Assembly (NCBI RefSeq): GCF_041361465.1 | Contig: NZ_JBGKAC010000001.1 | Location: 1,302,001 to 1,366,000 of the forward strand | Direction: 5' to 3' | DNA: 64,000 nucleotides | From: Halobaculum sp. MBLA0143 | Lineage (GTDB): Archaea; Halobacteriota; Halobacteria; Halobacteriales; Haloferacaceae | Shown here: piece by piece, positions 16,229 through 24,587 of the stretch | How positions within the stretch are numbered: position 1 is the first letter of the stretch | How the letters are laid out: each line of letters starts with the position of its first letter | Notes under the pieces: model-generated | What the model saw: the letters and a program-made list of their open reading frames with translations, nothing else | The model's database searches: none | What the model was told of the DNA's origin: nothing | Translations under genes and position numbers: made by a program

Positions 16229-17038
16229 GTGCAGACAGTCACGAGAGACGGCGTCGAGATCGCCTACGAGCAACGGGGTCGGTCCGCGAACGACGCGCCG
16301 TCGGTCGTTCTGGTCGAGGGGCTCGGCTACGGTCGGTGGATGTGGCGCTGGCAGGCGGACGCTCTGGCTGACGACTACCACGTCGTCTTACCGGACAACC
16401 GCGGCACGGGCGAGTCCGACGCCCCCGAGGGACCGTACACGGTCGAACAGATGGCGGCGGACCTGGAGGCCGTGTTGGCCGACACCGGCGTAGAGACCGT
16501 CCACGTCGTCGGCGCGAGCATGGGCGGGATGATCGCACAACGGTACGCGCTGTCGTCCGACCGGGCGGCGTCGCTGTCGTTGTTCTGTACCTCGCCGGGC
16601 GGCGACGACGCCGTGGCGACGCCCGACGAGACGCTCGCGCGGATGTTCTCCGTTCCCGAGGACGCCGACGAACGGGAGGCGATCCGGTACAAGATGGCGC
16701 CGGCGCTGTCGGAGGGGTTCCCGGAGGCGAACCCGGAGCTGATCGAACGGATCGTCGACTGGCGGCTGGCCTCGGACGCCCCACCGGCCGCGCGGGAGGC
16801 GCAGGCGGCCGCCGTGGAGGCGTTCGACGCGAGCGACGAACTCGGCGACTTGGACGTGCCGACGCTCGTCCTCCACGGCACCGGCGACCGTGTCCTCCCG
16901 GTCGAGAACGGGGAGCTCCTGACCGAACTGCTGACGGACCCGGAGACGACGTTCTACGAGGACGGGTCTCACCTGTTCTTCCTAGAGGAGTCCGAGCGGG
17001 TGAACGAGCGACTCCGGGGGTTCCTCGATGCAGCCTGA
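16229..17038 (+). CDS. Alpha/beta-fold hydrolase
   Basis: Serine hydrolase of 269 residues. Nucleophile elbow VGASMGG (Ser97), oxyanion region VLVEGLGYGRWMW, acid in LHGTGDRVLP and catalytic His in EDGSHLFFLEE form a full triad. I use GTG 16229 because VQTVTRDGVEIAYE is the usual N-terminus; the frame opens at TTG 16199. The next gene starts ten bases before its stop, so it is co-expressed with the acyl-CoA ligase. Substrate unknown; a lipid ester or CoA thioester is plausible. Confidence 0.85.
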   Translation: MQTVTRDGVEIAYEQRGRSANDAPSVVLVEGLGYGRWMWRWQADALADDYHVVLPDNRGTGESDAPEGPYTVEQMAADLEAVLADTGVETVHVVGASMGGMIAQRYALSSDRAASLSLFCTSPGGDDAVATPDETLARMFSVPEDADEREAIRYKMAPALSEGFPEANPELIERIVDWRLASDAPPAAREAQAAAVEAFDASDELGDLDVPTLVLHGTGDRVLPVENGELLTELLTDPETTFYEDGSHLFFLEESERVNERLRGFLDAA

Positions 17039-18701
17039 GCCGGCGGTGCCGGCGGGCGTCCACGCCAACGACTGGGTGGGCGACTGGAGTGCCCGCCGGG
17101 CGAGTCTCTCGCCGGACCGTGTCGGCCTCGTCGACGCCGACACGGGCACGGAGTACACCTACGCCGAGTTGGACCGCCGGGCCAACAGGACGGCGCGGCT
17201 CTGTCGTGCTCACGGCGTCGAACAGGGCGACCGGGTGGCCGTCCTCTCGCGCAACCGGCCGGCGCTGATCGACCTGTTCTTCGCCACCGGAAAGATCGGT
17301 GCGGTGTTGGCACCCGTCTCACACCGCCTCGCACCGCCGGAACTGGCGGCGATGTTCGACGACGTCGACCCGACGCTCGTGGTCGCCGAGGCGCCGTTCG
17401 CCGACCTCGCGGCCGACGTACTCGCCGAGCCGGCGTTCGACGGCGACCCGACGGTCGTGGTCGTCGGTGACGACGCAGGCGACGCCGGCGACACGGGCGA
17501 CGCAGGCGACGCCGGCGACACGGGCGACGACGAGCGAGCCGGCGGTGACGACCCAGCGGGCGACCCACTCCCGGCAGTCGTGGACGCCGCCTGGACCGCG
17601 GCGCTCCCGGCAGACGACAGCCCGGTCGACCGGCCGGACGTGTCGCTGACAGATCCGCACCTGTTCCTCCACACCGGCGGGTCGACGGGGATCCCCAAGG
17701 AGACCGTGATCCCTCACCGACAGGTGTTGTGGAACTCCTTCAACACGATCACCGCGTGGGGACTGCGCCCGGAAGACACCACGCCGATGACGTTCCCGAT
17801 GTTCCACACCGGGGGGTGGAACGTCGTCACGGCGCCGTTGTTCCACCTCGGCGGGACGGTCGTGATCGCCAGAGAGTTCGACCCCGGTCAGGTGTTGTCG
17901 TTGGTCGAAGAGCGCTCGGCGACCGTACTGATCGCCGTGCCGGCGGTGCTGCGGGCGATGAGCGAACACGACCGGTGGACGGAGACGGACCTCTCGACGC
18001 TCCGATTCGCCAAGTCCGGCGGCGGGCCGTGTCGCAACGCCGTCTTGGAGGCGTGGTGGGACCGTGACGTCGACCTCTCGCAGGGGTACGGGCTGACGGA
18101 GTGTGGCCCGAACAACTTCGCCATGCCGGACGGCTGGCCCCGGGAGAAGGCCGACTCCGTCGGCGTCCCGGCGCCACACGTCGACGCCCGGATCGTCGAC
18201 GAGACGGGTGACACGCTCCCGGACGGCGAGGTGGGTGAACTGGAGCTGTCCGGGCCACAGGCCGCCGACCGTTACTGGCAGAATCCCAGAGAGAGCCGGG
18301 GGACGTTCGGGGACGGCGACGGCGACCGCTGGGTCGCTACCGGCGACCTCGCTCGTGTCGACGACGACGGCTACTACCACATCGAGGGACGCGTCAAGAA
18401 CATGTTCGTCTCCGGGGGGGAGAACGTCTACCCGCCCGCAGTGGAAGACGCCGTCGCCGACCACCCGAAGGTGTCGGACGCCGTCGTGATCGCCGTTCCG
18501 GACGAGCAGTGGGGAACCGTCGGGCGCGCGGTCGTCGCCGGCGACGACTCACTGACGCTGTCCGAACTGCGGGAGTTCCTGGACGACCGGCTCGCCCGGT
18601 TCAAACACCCGCGGTCGCTCCGGTTCGTCGAGGAACTGCCCACCTCCGGGCCGTCGAAGATCGACCGCAGTGCCGTCCGCGAACGGTTCGGCGAGGAGTA
18701 G
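17028..18701 (+). CDS. Acyl-CoA synthetase (class I adenylate-forming enzyme)
   Basis: 557-residue ligase that activates a carboxylic acid through an acyl-AMP to acyl-CoA. Motifs: P-loop FLHTGGSTGIPKE, YGLTECGPNNFAMP, ATGDLARVDDDGYYHIEGR, hinge GGENVYPPAVEDA and the C-terminal catalytic lysine in TSGPSKIDR. Residues ~149-166 are a low-complexity Gly-Asp insert (GDAGDTGDAGDAGDTGD) encoded by a doubled 27-bp unit. It overlaps the hydrolase by 11 bases. With the MaoC hydratase it suggests handling of a fatty or aromatic acid. Confidence 0.9.
   Translation: MQPEPAVPAGVHANDWVGDWSARRASLSPDRVGLVDADTGTEYTYAELDRRANRTARLCRAHGVEQGDRVAVLSRNRPALIDLFFATGKIGAVLAPVSHRLAPPELAAMFDDVDPTLVVAEAPFADLAADVLAEPAFDGDPTVVVVGDDAGDAGDTGDAGDAGDTGDDERAGGDDPAGDPLPAVVDAAWTAALPADDSPVDRPDVSLTDPHLFLHTGGSTGIPKETVIPHRQVLWNSFNTITAWGLRPEDTTPMTFPMFHTGGWNVVTAPLFHLGGTVVIAREFDPGQVLSLVEERSATVLIAVPAVLRAMSEHDRWTETDLSTLRFAKSGGGPCRNAVLEAWWDRDVDLSQGYGLTECGPNNFAMPDGWPREKADSVGVPAPHVDARIVDETGDTLPDGEVGELELSGPQAADRYWQNPRESRGTFGDGDGDRWVATGDLARVDDDGYYHIEGRVKNMFVSGGENVYPPAVEDAVADHPKVSDAVVIAVPDEQWGTVGRAVVAGDDSLTLSELREFLDDRLARFKHPRSLRFVEELPTSGPSKIDRSAVRERFGEE
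17472..17525 (+). repeat. 27-bp in-frame duplication in the acyl-CoA ligase gene
   Basis: Two identical adjacent 27-bp copies (17472-17498, 17499-17525), each built of three related 9-bp blocks, encode the Gly-Asp insert. Confidence 0.85.
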
Positions 18702-18720
18702 CTGGTCCCCCGGATCCACG

Positions 18721-19521
18721 TCAGATTTCCGTGCTGTCCGGGTCGTCGTCTGCGTGGGCGTCGTCTGCGTGGTCGCCGTGAGCGTCGTCTGCGTGGTCGT
18801 CGTGAGCGTCGTCTGTGTGGTCGTCGTGAGCGTCGTCCGCGTGGGCGTCGTGAGCGTCGTCCGCGTGGGCGTCGTGAGCGTCGTCTGCGTGGTCGTCGTG
18901 AGCGTCGTCTGCGTGATTGTCGTGTTCTTCACCGCCGTGTTCGTCGTGGGTGTCGTGTTCCTCGCCGTCGTGGCTGCCCTCGTGGTCCCCCGGCTCGTCT
19001 GCGTGTTCGTCCTGCTCGTCGTGGTCGGTCGGTTCGTCGGCGTCGTGCTCGTCCAGTTCGATCGACTCCGGACCGTCGTCGGCTTCGTCCTCGTCGTCTA
19101 CGTCGACGGTGCTGTCGGACTCCGTCTTCGGGACGTGGACCTGGAGCGTGCCGTTCTCGGCGAGCGTGGCGTCTGCGGCGGTCGGGTCGACGCCGGCGCC
19201 CTCCGGCAGTTCGGCGGTGCCGTCCAACGACAGCCCGCGGCCGGGGAACCGCATCTCGAACTCCTCGTGGAACTCCCGGAAGCGGTCTACCTTCACCTCG
19301 ACGGCCTCGTCGCGGAACTGCACCTGCACGTCGCTGTTCGTCGCGCCCGGGGCGTCGAACACGACGAGGTAGGCGTCGTCGGACTCCAACACGTCGTACG
19401 CCAACGGCCGACGCTCCTGGACCTTACTCACGCCGCGACCGACACGGTCCAAGAGCCCCTCGACTGCCGACTCGCCGATCTCGCGGAGCCCCTTGCCCTG
19501 AGACTCACCCTCACCGTTCAT
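18721..19521 (-). CDS. Hsp20/alpha-crystallin chaperone with His/Asp-rich repeat tail
   Basis: 266 residues from ATG 19521. Residues ~25-140 are an alpha-crystallin domain (ERRPLAYDVLESDDAYLVVF, then VEVKVDRFREFHEEFEMRFP, then GTLQVHVPKTES). The last ~110 residues are highly acidic and His rich, ending in about seven copies of an eight-residue unit of the type HADDAHDD. Usual Hsp20 proteins end soon after the crystallin domain. The tail could bind divalent metals or keep the chaperone soluble in brine (inference). The start overlaps the stop of the zinc-finger microprotein (ATGA), so the two form an operon. Confidence 0.85.
   Translation of the reverse strand: MNGEGESQGKGLREIGESAVEGLLDRVGRGVSKVQERRPLAYDVLESDDAYLVVFDAPGATNSDVQVQFRDEAVEVKVDRFREFHEEFEMRFPGRGLSLDGTAELPEGAGVDPTAADATLAENGTLQVHVPKTESDSTVDVDDEDEADDGPESIELDEHDADEPTDHDEQDEHADEPGDHEGSHDGEEHDTHDEHGGEEHDNHADDAHDDHADDAHDAHADDAHDAHADDAHDDHTDDAHDDHADDAHGDHADDAHADDDPDSTEI
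18745..18920. repeat. 24-bp minisatellite encoding the Hsp20 His/Asp tail
   Basis: About seven head-to-tail 24-bp units related to GTCGTCTGCGTGGTCGTCGT (plus strand) with scattered single-base differences; all keep the reading frame. Confidence 0.9.
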
Positions 19522-19676
19522 AGCTGAATCTCGCGGAGGCTGTCCGTCTCCCCACAGTACGGACACGAGAGGTCCCCGACCTCGTGGTCGTCGGGGACGT
19601 CGTAGGTGTAGTGGTTCTCGAACATGTCGAGCTCGCAGTCGTCGTTGACACACTCGATTTCCTTTGTCGCGGGCAT
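19518..19676 (-). CDS. Zinc-finger microprotein (52 residues)
   Basis: Short gene from ATG 19676 to a TGA overlapping the hsp20 ATG. The protein has two Cys pairs: IECVNDDCELDMFENHY near the start and LSCPYCGETDSLREIQL at the end, with a conserved-looking YTYDVPDD between. It fits the many small zinc-ribbon proteins of haloarchaea (DUF7559-like by memory). TTTATA at 19701-19706 lies 25-30 bases upstream. Function unknown; the overlap with hsp20 suggests a stress link. Confidence 0.8.
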   Translation of the reverse strand: MPATKEIECVNDDCELDMFENHYTYDVPDDHEVGDLSCPYCGETDSLREIQL

Positions 19677-19700
19677 ACCCGAACGTTGGACGGGCGGCGG

Positions 19701-19706
19701 TATAAA
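19701..19706 (-). promoter_or_regulatory. TATA box of the zinc-finger/hsp20 operon
   Basis: TTTATA on the minus strand, 25-30 bases before ATG 19676; leaderless transcript expected. Confidence 0.65.
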
Positions 19707-19792
19707 CGGCGGGGGGTTCGCGTCGTCGCTGTCGGCCGGTCGGGCCGTTCCCGACCGAGAAGACTTAGCCGACCACCGCCGTACGCTCGGGC

Positions 19793-21049
19793 GTGACAGA
19801 CACGAGCGAGACGGACGCGCCGACGGCCGCGGAGCTGGCCGACCGGGTCCGTACCGGCGACCTCCGGCTGTACGAACTCGAAGACCACGCGGACGCGGAC
19901 ACGGCCGCCGCCGCCCGTCGGCGGCTGGTCGGCGCCCACGACGGCTCTGCGTTCGACGACGCGACGACGGCGCTGTCGACCACCGGCGAGTACGGCTTCC
20001 CGGCCGCGGCGGCGGACTCCAACGTCGAGAACATGACCGGCGCGGTCCAGATCCCCGCGGGCGTCGTCGGCCCCGTCTCCGTCGACGGCGGCGCGTTGTC
20101 GGGCGAGCGGTACGTCCCGATGGCGACGACCGAGGGAGCGTTGCTCGCGTCCGTCAACCGCGGGTGTTCCGTGTTGGACCGCGCCGGCGGCGCGACCGCC
20201 CGCGTGCTCGACAACGGGATGGTCCGCGCACCCGTCTTCCGGGTCGACGACGTCGCCGAGGCGGAGGCGCTCGTCGCGTGGGTCCACGACGAAGAAGAAC
20301 AACTGCGCGAGGCCGCCGAGGCGACGACGAGCCACGGTGAACTCCAGTCGATCACCCCACACGTCGTCGGCAACAACGTGTTCCTCCGATTCACGTACGA
20401 CACGAAAGACGCGATGGGGATGAACATGGCCACCATCGCCACGGAGGCGGCGTGTGACGTGGTGGAGGCGGAGACTGACGCGACGCTGATCGCGGTGTCG
20501 GGCAACCTCTGTACGGACAAGAAGCCGGCCGCGATCAACGCGATCCAGGGGCGAGGCCGGACGGTTGCCGCCGACGCGACGATCCCCCGCGAGGTGGTGA
20601 CGGACGTGCTCGACACGACGCCGGAGGCGGTCGCGGAGATCAACACCCGGAAGAACCTCGTCGGCAGTGCCAAGGCCGGCAGTCTGGGATTCAACGCCCA
20701 CGTCGCCAACACGGTCGCGGCCGTCTTCCTCGCTACGGGTCAGGACGCCGCTCAGGTGGTGGAGGGAGCGAACGCGATCACGACCGCTGAGGTCGTCGAC
20801 GGGGACCTCTACGTCTCGCTGACCATCGCCTCGTTGGAGGTCGGCACCGTCGGCGGCGGGACGAGTCTCCCGACGCAGGCAGAGGGACTGGACGTGTTGG
20901 GTGTCCGCGGCGGCGGCGACCCCGCCGGCAGCAACGCCGACGCGCTCGCGGAGGCGACGACCGTCGCCGCCCTCGCCGGCGAACTGTCGTTGCTGTCCGC
21001 GCTCGCCTCCCGCAACCTCGCCGGCGCCCACGCGGAGCTCGGGCGGTAA
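19793..21049 (+). CDS. hmgA: 3-hydroxy-3-methylglutaryl-CoA reductase
   Basis: Reduces HMG-CoA to mevalonate with NADPH, the committed step to archaeal isoprenoid lipids. 418 residues, class I type. Motifs: substrate loop VENMTGAVQIPAG (Glu79), TEGALLASVNRG, catalytic Lys in GNLCTDKKPAAIN, the DAMGMNMA dinucleotide motif near residue 205, and VGTVGGGTSLPTQ. Start GTG 19793. It is divergent from the zinc-finger/hsp20 operon. The thiolase and HMG-CoA-synthase-like genes at 24588-27187 may be functionally linked but are 3.5 kb away. Confidence 0.96.
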   Translation: MTDTSETDAPTAAELADRVRTGDLRLYELEDHADADTAAAARRRLVGAHDGSAFDDATTALSTTGEYGFPAAAADSNVENMTGAVQIPAGVVGPVSVDGGALSGERYVPMATTEGALLASVNRGCSVLDRAGGATARVLDNGMVRAPVFRVDDVAEAEALVAWVHDEEEQLREAAEATTSHGELQSITPHVVGNNVFLRFTYDTKDAMGMNMATIATEAACDVVEAETDATLIAVSGNLCTDKKPAAINAIQGRGRTVAADATIPREVVTDVLDTTPEAVAEINTRKNLVGSAKAGSLGFNAHVANTVAAVFLATGQDAAQVVEGANAITTAEVVDGDLYVSLTIASLEVGTVGGGTSLPTQAEGLDVLGVRGGGDPAGSNADALAEATTVAALAGELSLLSALASRNLAGAHAELGR

Positions 21050-21097
21050 CGAGTCCACCGTGTTCGGCTCGGGCCACGCCGGAGACGGTCCGAGCGG

Positions 21098-21568
21098 TCA
21101 GTCCACCTCGGAGACAGAGAGACTCACGTCGCCGGTGGTGCCGACCCGGACGGTCACGGTGTCGGCGCCGAGCCCACCCCCGACCGTCTCGTACAGTCTG
21201 ATCCGGCCGGTCGCCGTCTCCCGGCGGACCCGCGCCTCCACGACGTAGCTGCCGGGCTGCGGGAAGAAGTTCCGGTTCGTCCGGGTCGTCTCCGCCGGCA
21301 CCGGGAACGCCCCCTCCACCGTCACCGTGTCCGACAGCGGCGTCGGCTGTCGCTCGCTCGGGGTCTCCCCTTCTAAGAGCGCCCTGACGACCACCCTGAC
21401 CGGCTCCGGACGCTCGTTGACGAACCGCAGCCCGCCGGGGACGCGGTTGGCGCGGACGCCGCGCCCGCAGCCCGCCAGCGCCGCCGTCGCCGTCACGCCG
21501 GCGGCCCGCAGCAGTCGTCGCCGGCCGAGTCCGTCCCCGTTCGACCCGCCCCCGTCTCCGTTTGACAC
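21098..21568 (-). CDS. Tat-exported lipoprotein of unknown function
   Basis: 156 residues from GTG 21568. A twin-arginine lipoprotein signal is clear: GRRRLLRAAGVTATAALAGC, with the lipobox Cys near residue 34. The mature part is a single beta-rich domain (LRFVNERPEPVRVVVRALLE, then FFPQPGSYVVEARVR) that looks like an immunoglobulin-type fold. Family not recognised. It is convergent with hmgA and divergent from the MBL gene. Confidence 0.7.
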   Translation of the reverse strand: MSNGDGGGSNGDGLGRRRLLRAAGVTATAALAGCGRGVRANRVPGGLRFVNERPEPVRVVVRALLEGETPSERQPTPLSDTVTVEGAFPVPAETTRTNRNFFPQPGSYVVEARVRRETATGRIRLYETVGGGLGADTVTVRVGTTGDVSLSVSEVD

Positions 21569-21647
21569 GTCACCGCCTGCGCGGGGCGACGGCAAGAACC
21601 CTTCGCGTCCCCGAAAGCTTCTCGCCGGTCGCCGCCCACGTTCCGAC

Positions 21648-22652
21648 GTGACAGACACGGCTGGAACTGGCGTCAGCCTCCGCGACGGCGTCCGGATCGA
21701 CCTCTCGGACGGCACCCGCGTGGTCGCGGACGCGACCGACCCCGAAGGCGACGCCGTCGTCGTGACCCACGCCCACGGCGACCACCTGCCGGACGACCCG
21801 CCCGCGACGGCGGTCTGTTCGGCGGCGACGGCGGATCTCGCGGCCGTCCGCCGGGACGGTCGGCCGACGTCGACGGCGACGATTCCGGGCGACGGCTCGG
21901 TCGAACTGCTGGACGCCGGCCACGTCGCCGGCTCGCGCGCCCTGCTCGTGACGGACCCGGACGGCACCCGGTACTGCTACACGGGCGACGTCTCCGTCCG
22001 AGACCGGCTGTACCTCGACGGGTTCGAGCCGCCCGAGGCGGACGTGCTCGTCGTGGAGGCCACCTACGGGGAGCCGGGGTTCGTCTTCCCGCCGCAGTCG
22101 GAGCTGGAAGGCGAGATCGTCGACTTCTTCGAGGATACGACGGACCGGCCGGTGTTGGCGTTCGGCTACGCGCTCGGCCGCGCCCAGGAGCTCCAACTGC
22201 TGGCCGAGCGGGCGGGGCGGTCGGTGACCGTCTCGGACGCGATCGCGGATCTCGACGCGGTCGTCGCCGACCACGTCGACGCGACGTTCTCGGCCGACCG
22301 CTACGACGATCTCGACGAGATCGGTCCGGGTGACGTGGTCGTGTTGCCGAGTGGACTCGCCGGGAGCGACTGGGTCGACCGGCTGTGTGACCGGACTGAC
22401 GCGCTCGCGGCCGGCTTCTCCGGGTGGGCCATCGACGACTCCTTCCAGTACCGCGGCGGCTACGACGAGACGTTCGTGCTCACGGACCACTGCGACTTCC
22501 GCGAGTTGGTCGAACTGGTGGAGGCGGTCGACCCCGAGCGGGTGTACACCACACACGGCTCGACGGACACGTTGGCGACGGAGCTGACGACCCGCGGGTT
22601 CGACGCTCGGGCGCTCGTCGCCGACCAACACACGCTCGGAGAGTTCGGTTGA
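21648..22652 (+). CDS. Metallo-beta-lactamase-fold (exonuclease-like) protein
   Basis: 334 residues from GTG 21648. The MBL metal motif is HAHGDH at residues 41-46; DAGHVAGSRALLV and YTGDVSVRDRLYLDGFEPPE match the mRNA 3'-end-processing exonuclease branch. A beta-CASP-like part follows (AFGYALGRAQELQLLAERAG) with C-terminal TTHGST. It is shorter than full CPSF-type proteins and has no KH domain. Likely a DNA or RNA nuclease (Artemis/SNM1-like) by family; substrate not known. Confidence 0.78.
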   Translation: MTDTAGTGVSLRDGVRIDLSDGTRVVADATDPEGDAVVVTHAHGDHLPDDPPATAVCSAATADLAAVRRDGRPTSTATIPGDGSVELLDAGHVAGSRALLVTDPDGTRYCYTGDVSVRDRLYLDGFEPPEADVLVVEATYGEPGFVFPPQSELEGEIVDFFEDTTDRPVLAFGYALGRAQELQLLAERAGRSVTVSDAIADLDAVVADHVDATFSADRYDDLDEIGPGDVVVLPSGLAGSDWVDRLCDRTDALAAGFSGWAIDDSFQYRGGYDETFVLTDHCDFRELVELVEAVDPERVYTTHGSTDTLATELTTRGFDARALVADQHTLGEFG

Positions 22653-22713
22653 GGACAGACGTCTGCGATTCCGGGCGCTACCGAGGACAGATGTCTGCGA
22701 CTCGGGCGCTACC
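22651..22713. repeat. 32/31-bp tandem duplication between convergent genes
   Basis: Two adjacent copies starting GAGGACAG (22651-22682 and 22683-22713) span the stops of the MBL and HAD genes. The second has a one-base deletion and two changes. Confidence 0.75.
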
Positions 22714-23365
22714 GACGACAGATCGCAACGAGTTCGTGGAGGTCGGCGACGTCGTACGTCGGGGTGACCGAGAGGTCGAACTCCTCGCGGTGTGGCCGCC
22801 TGATGAACGCAGAGTCGACGCCGGCGTTGTCGGCCGCCCGCAGGTCCGACTCGTTGTCGCCGACGAACAGTGCGGTGTCGGCGTCCAGCTCCGACACCAC
22901 GCGGTCGAGGTAGTGGGAGTTGGGCTTCTTGCGACGGAGGCTCTCCGGGGTCGGGTTGCGCCCGACGGCCGACGCGAACATGTCGCGGACGCCGAAGTGG
23001 TCCAACACGTAGTCGACCGTCTGTTGTTGGTTCGAAGAGACGATCCCCAGCGGCGCGTCGACCTCTCGGAGGACGGACACGTCCGGGTAGAGGTCCTTGC
23101 GGCCGGCCTCGATCTCGCGGCGCTGACGGCGGTGGGCGTGGAGGTCGCGGGCGGCCCACAGATCCTCTGCGGAGACGCCGTAGCGGTCCGCGACGGACGA
23201 CAGCTGCTCGGGCGAGACGCCGACGACCATCGACTCCACGTCGTCGGGATCCGGATCGTCGATCGACAGCGTCTCGAACGCGCTCCAGGTCGCCTCCCGC
23301 AGAACGTCGTAGCTGGTCCGACCCACGAGCACGCCGTCGTTGTCGAGCACCACCGCGTCGTACAC
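22709..23365 (-). CDS. HAD-superfamily hydrolase
   Basis: Phosphatase-type hydrolase of 218 residues from GTG 23365. Motif I is VVLDNDGVL (nucleophile Asp8, general acid Asp10), motif II LGIVSSNQQ, motif III lysine in RRKKPNSHY, motif IV FVGDNESDLRAA. An alpha-helical cap lies at residues ~15-90, as in phosphoglycolate phosphatase relatives. Substrate unknown. A TATA-like GACTTTTC lies 27-34 bases upstream. Confidence 0.87.
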   Translation of the reverse strand: MYDAVVLDNDGVLVGRTSYDVLREATWSAFETLSIDDPDPDDVESMVVGVSPEQLSSVADRYGVSAEDLWAARDLHAHRRQRREIEAGRKDLYPDVSVLREVDAPLGIVSSNQQQTVDYVLDHFGVRDMFASAVGRNPTPESLRRKKPNSHYLDRVVSELDADTALFVGDNESDLRAADNAGVDSAFIRRPHREEFDLSVTPTYDVADLHELVAICRR

Positions 23366-23391
23366 AGTGGTACGACTGGTTCCCGCGGCGT

Positions 23392-23399
23392 GAAAAGTC
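23392..23399 (-). promoter_or_regulatory. TATA-like box for the HAD gene
   Basis: GACTTTTC on the minus strand, 27-34 bases before GTG 23365. Confidence 0.45.
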
Positions 23400-23546
23400 T
23401 CACCCTCCCCCGGCCTCGACCGGGACCGCTCGGCTCTCCGAACCCGGTCGGCGGACGCACGCACACTCCGTCCGTCGCCGTGAGACCCGGGTGGCCGACC
23501 TCGCCGCTGCCGAAACGCACACCACCGTCCGGCCCGGTGTTCCTCC

Positions 23547-24551
23547 GTGACCGACGGCCACACGCCAGCGCGGGACGCCGTCACCGTGACGGCCGGCGGC
23601 CGGCTCCACTTCGGGTTCGGCAACCTGAGTCTCGCCCACGAGCGACTGTACGGCGCCTGCGGCGCGACGGTGGCGGAGCCCCGGGTCCGGCTCACCGCCC
23701 GCCCGGCCGAGGAGGCGACTGCCGACACGGAGACGGCCGCCCGCTACACGGAACGGGTGTGTGAGACACTGGCCGTCCCCGGAGCGCGCGTGTCCGTCGC
23801 GGAGTCGCTCCCACGACACGCCGGCCTGGGCAGCGGCACCCAGACCGCGTTGGCCGTGCTCACGGCCGTCGCCCGACTGTACGCCCTGGAGCCACGGGTG
23901 CGCGAGCGGGCGCCGACGCTGGGCCGTGGCGGGCGTTCCGGCGTCGGCGTCGCCGCCTTCGAACGGGGTGGGTTCGTCCTGGACGCCGGCCACCCGACGG
24001 AGCGGTTCACCGCCGCCCGCCCCGCAGACGGCGACTGGACCGTCCCCCCGGTGGCTGCCCGCCACACCCTCCCGGAGGACTGGCGGTTCCTGGTGGTCGT
24101 CCCGGACGCAGCGCCCGGTCGTTCCGGCGACGGCGAGGAGGCCTCCATGCGGTCGGTGGTCGAGTCTGCGGACCCGGCCGTCGCCGACAGGGTCGCGGGC
24201 GTGATCGCCAGACGACTCCTGCCGGCGGTCGCTGCCGGCGCCGTCGACCGGTTCGGCGCCGCCGTCCGCGAACTCGGCCGACTCAACGGCTCCTGGTTCG
24301 CCGACGAACAGGGCGGCGTCTACCGCCCACCCGTCGGCGACGTGGTGTCGGAGCTCGCGGACGCGACCGCCGTCTCCGGCGTCGGCCAGTCCTCTTGGGG
24401 GCCGACCGTCTACGCCGTCACGGACACCGCTCGCGCCGACGCCGCCCGAGAGGCCGGCCGCCGGGCGCTCGACGCGGCCGGCGTCGCCGGCGACGTGACT
24501 CTCGCCGCCCCCCGCAACGACGGGGCGACCGTGGTAGACGACGCCGTCTGA
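23547..24551 (+). CDS. Beta-ribofuranosylaminobenzene 5'-phosphate synthase (GHMP-type)
   Basis: 334 residues, start GTG 23547. Homologous to RFAP synthase, which condenses 4-hydroxy- or 4-aminobenzoate with PRPP in methanopterin-type cofactor synthesis. Family features: GGRLHFGFGNLSL at the N-terminus, the GHMP-like motif PRHAGLGSGTQTALAV, GRGGRSGVGVAAFERGG, and GVGQSSWGPTVYAV at the C-terminus. Haloarchaea are not methanogens, so the product may be a modified folate or other C1 carrier. It stands alone between a HAD hydrolase and the convergent HMG-CoA-synthase-like gene. Confidence 0.85.
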   Translation: MTDGHTPARDAVTVTAGGRLHFGFGNLSLAHERLYGACGATVAEPRVRLTARPAEEATADTETAARYTERVCETLAVPGARVSVAESLPRHAGLGSGTQTALAVLTAVARLYALEPRVRERAPTLGRGGRSGVGVAAFERGGFVLDAGHPTERFTAARPADGDWTVPPVAARHTLPEDWRFLVVVPDAAPGRSGDGEEASMRSVVESADPAVADRVAGVIARRLLPAVAAGAVDRFGAAVRELGRLNGSWFADEQGGVYRPPVGDVVSELADATAVSGVGQSSWGPTVYAVTDTARADAAREAGRRALDAAGVAGDVTLAAPRNDGATVVDDAV

Positions 24552-24587
24552 GCCGTGGGCGTTCGGACCGTCGCCGTCTGACCGGCG

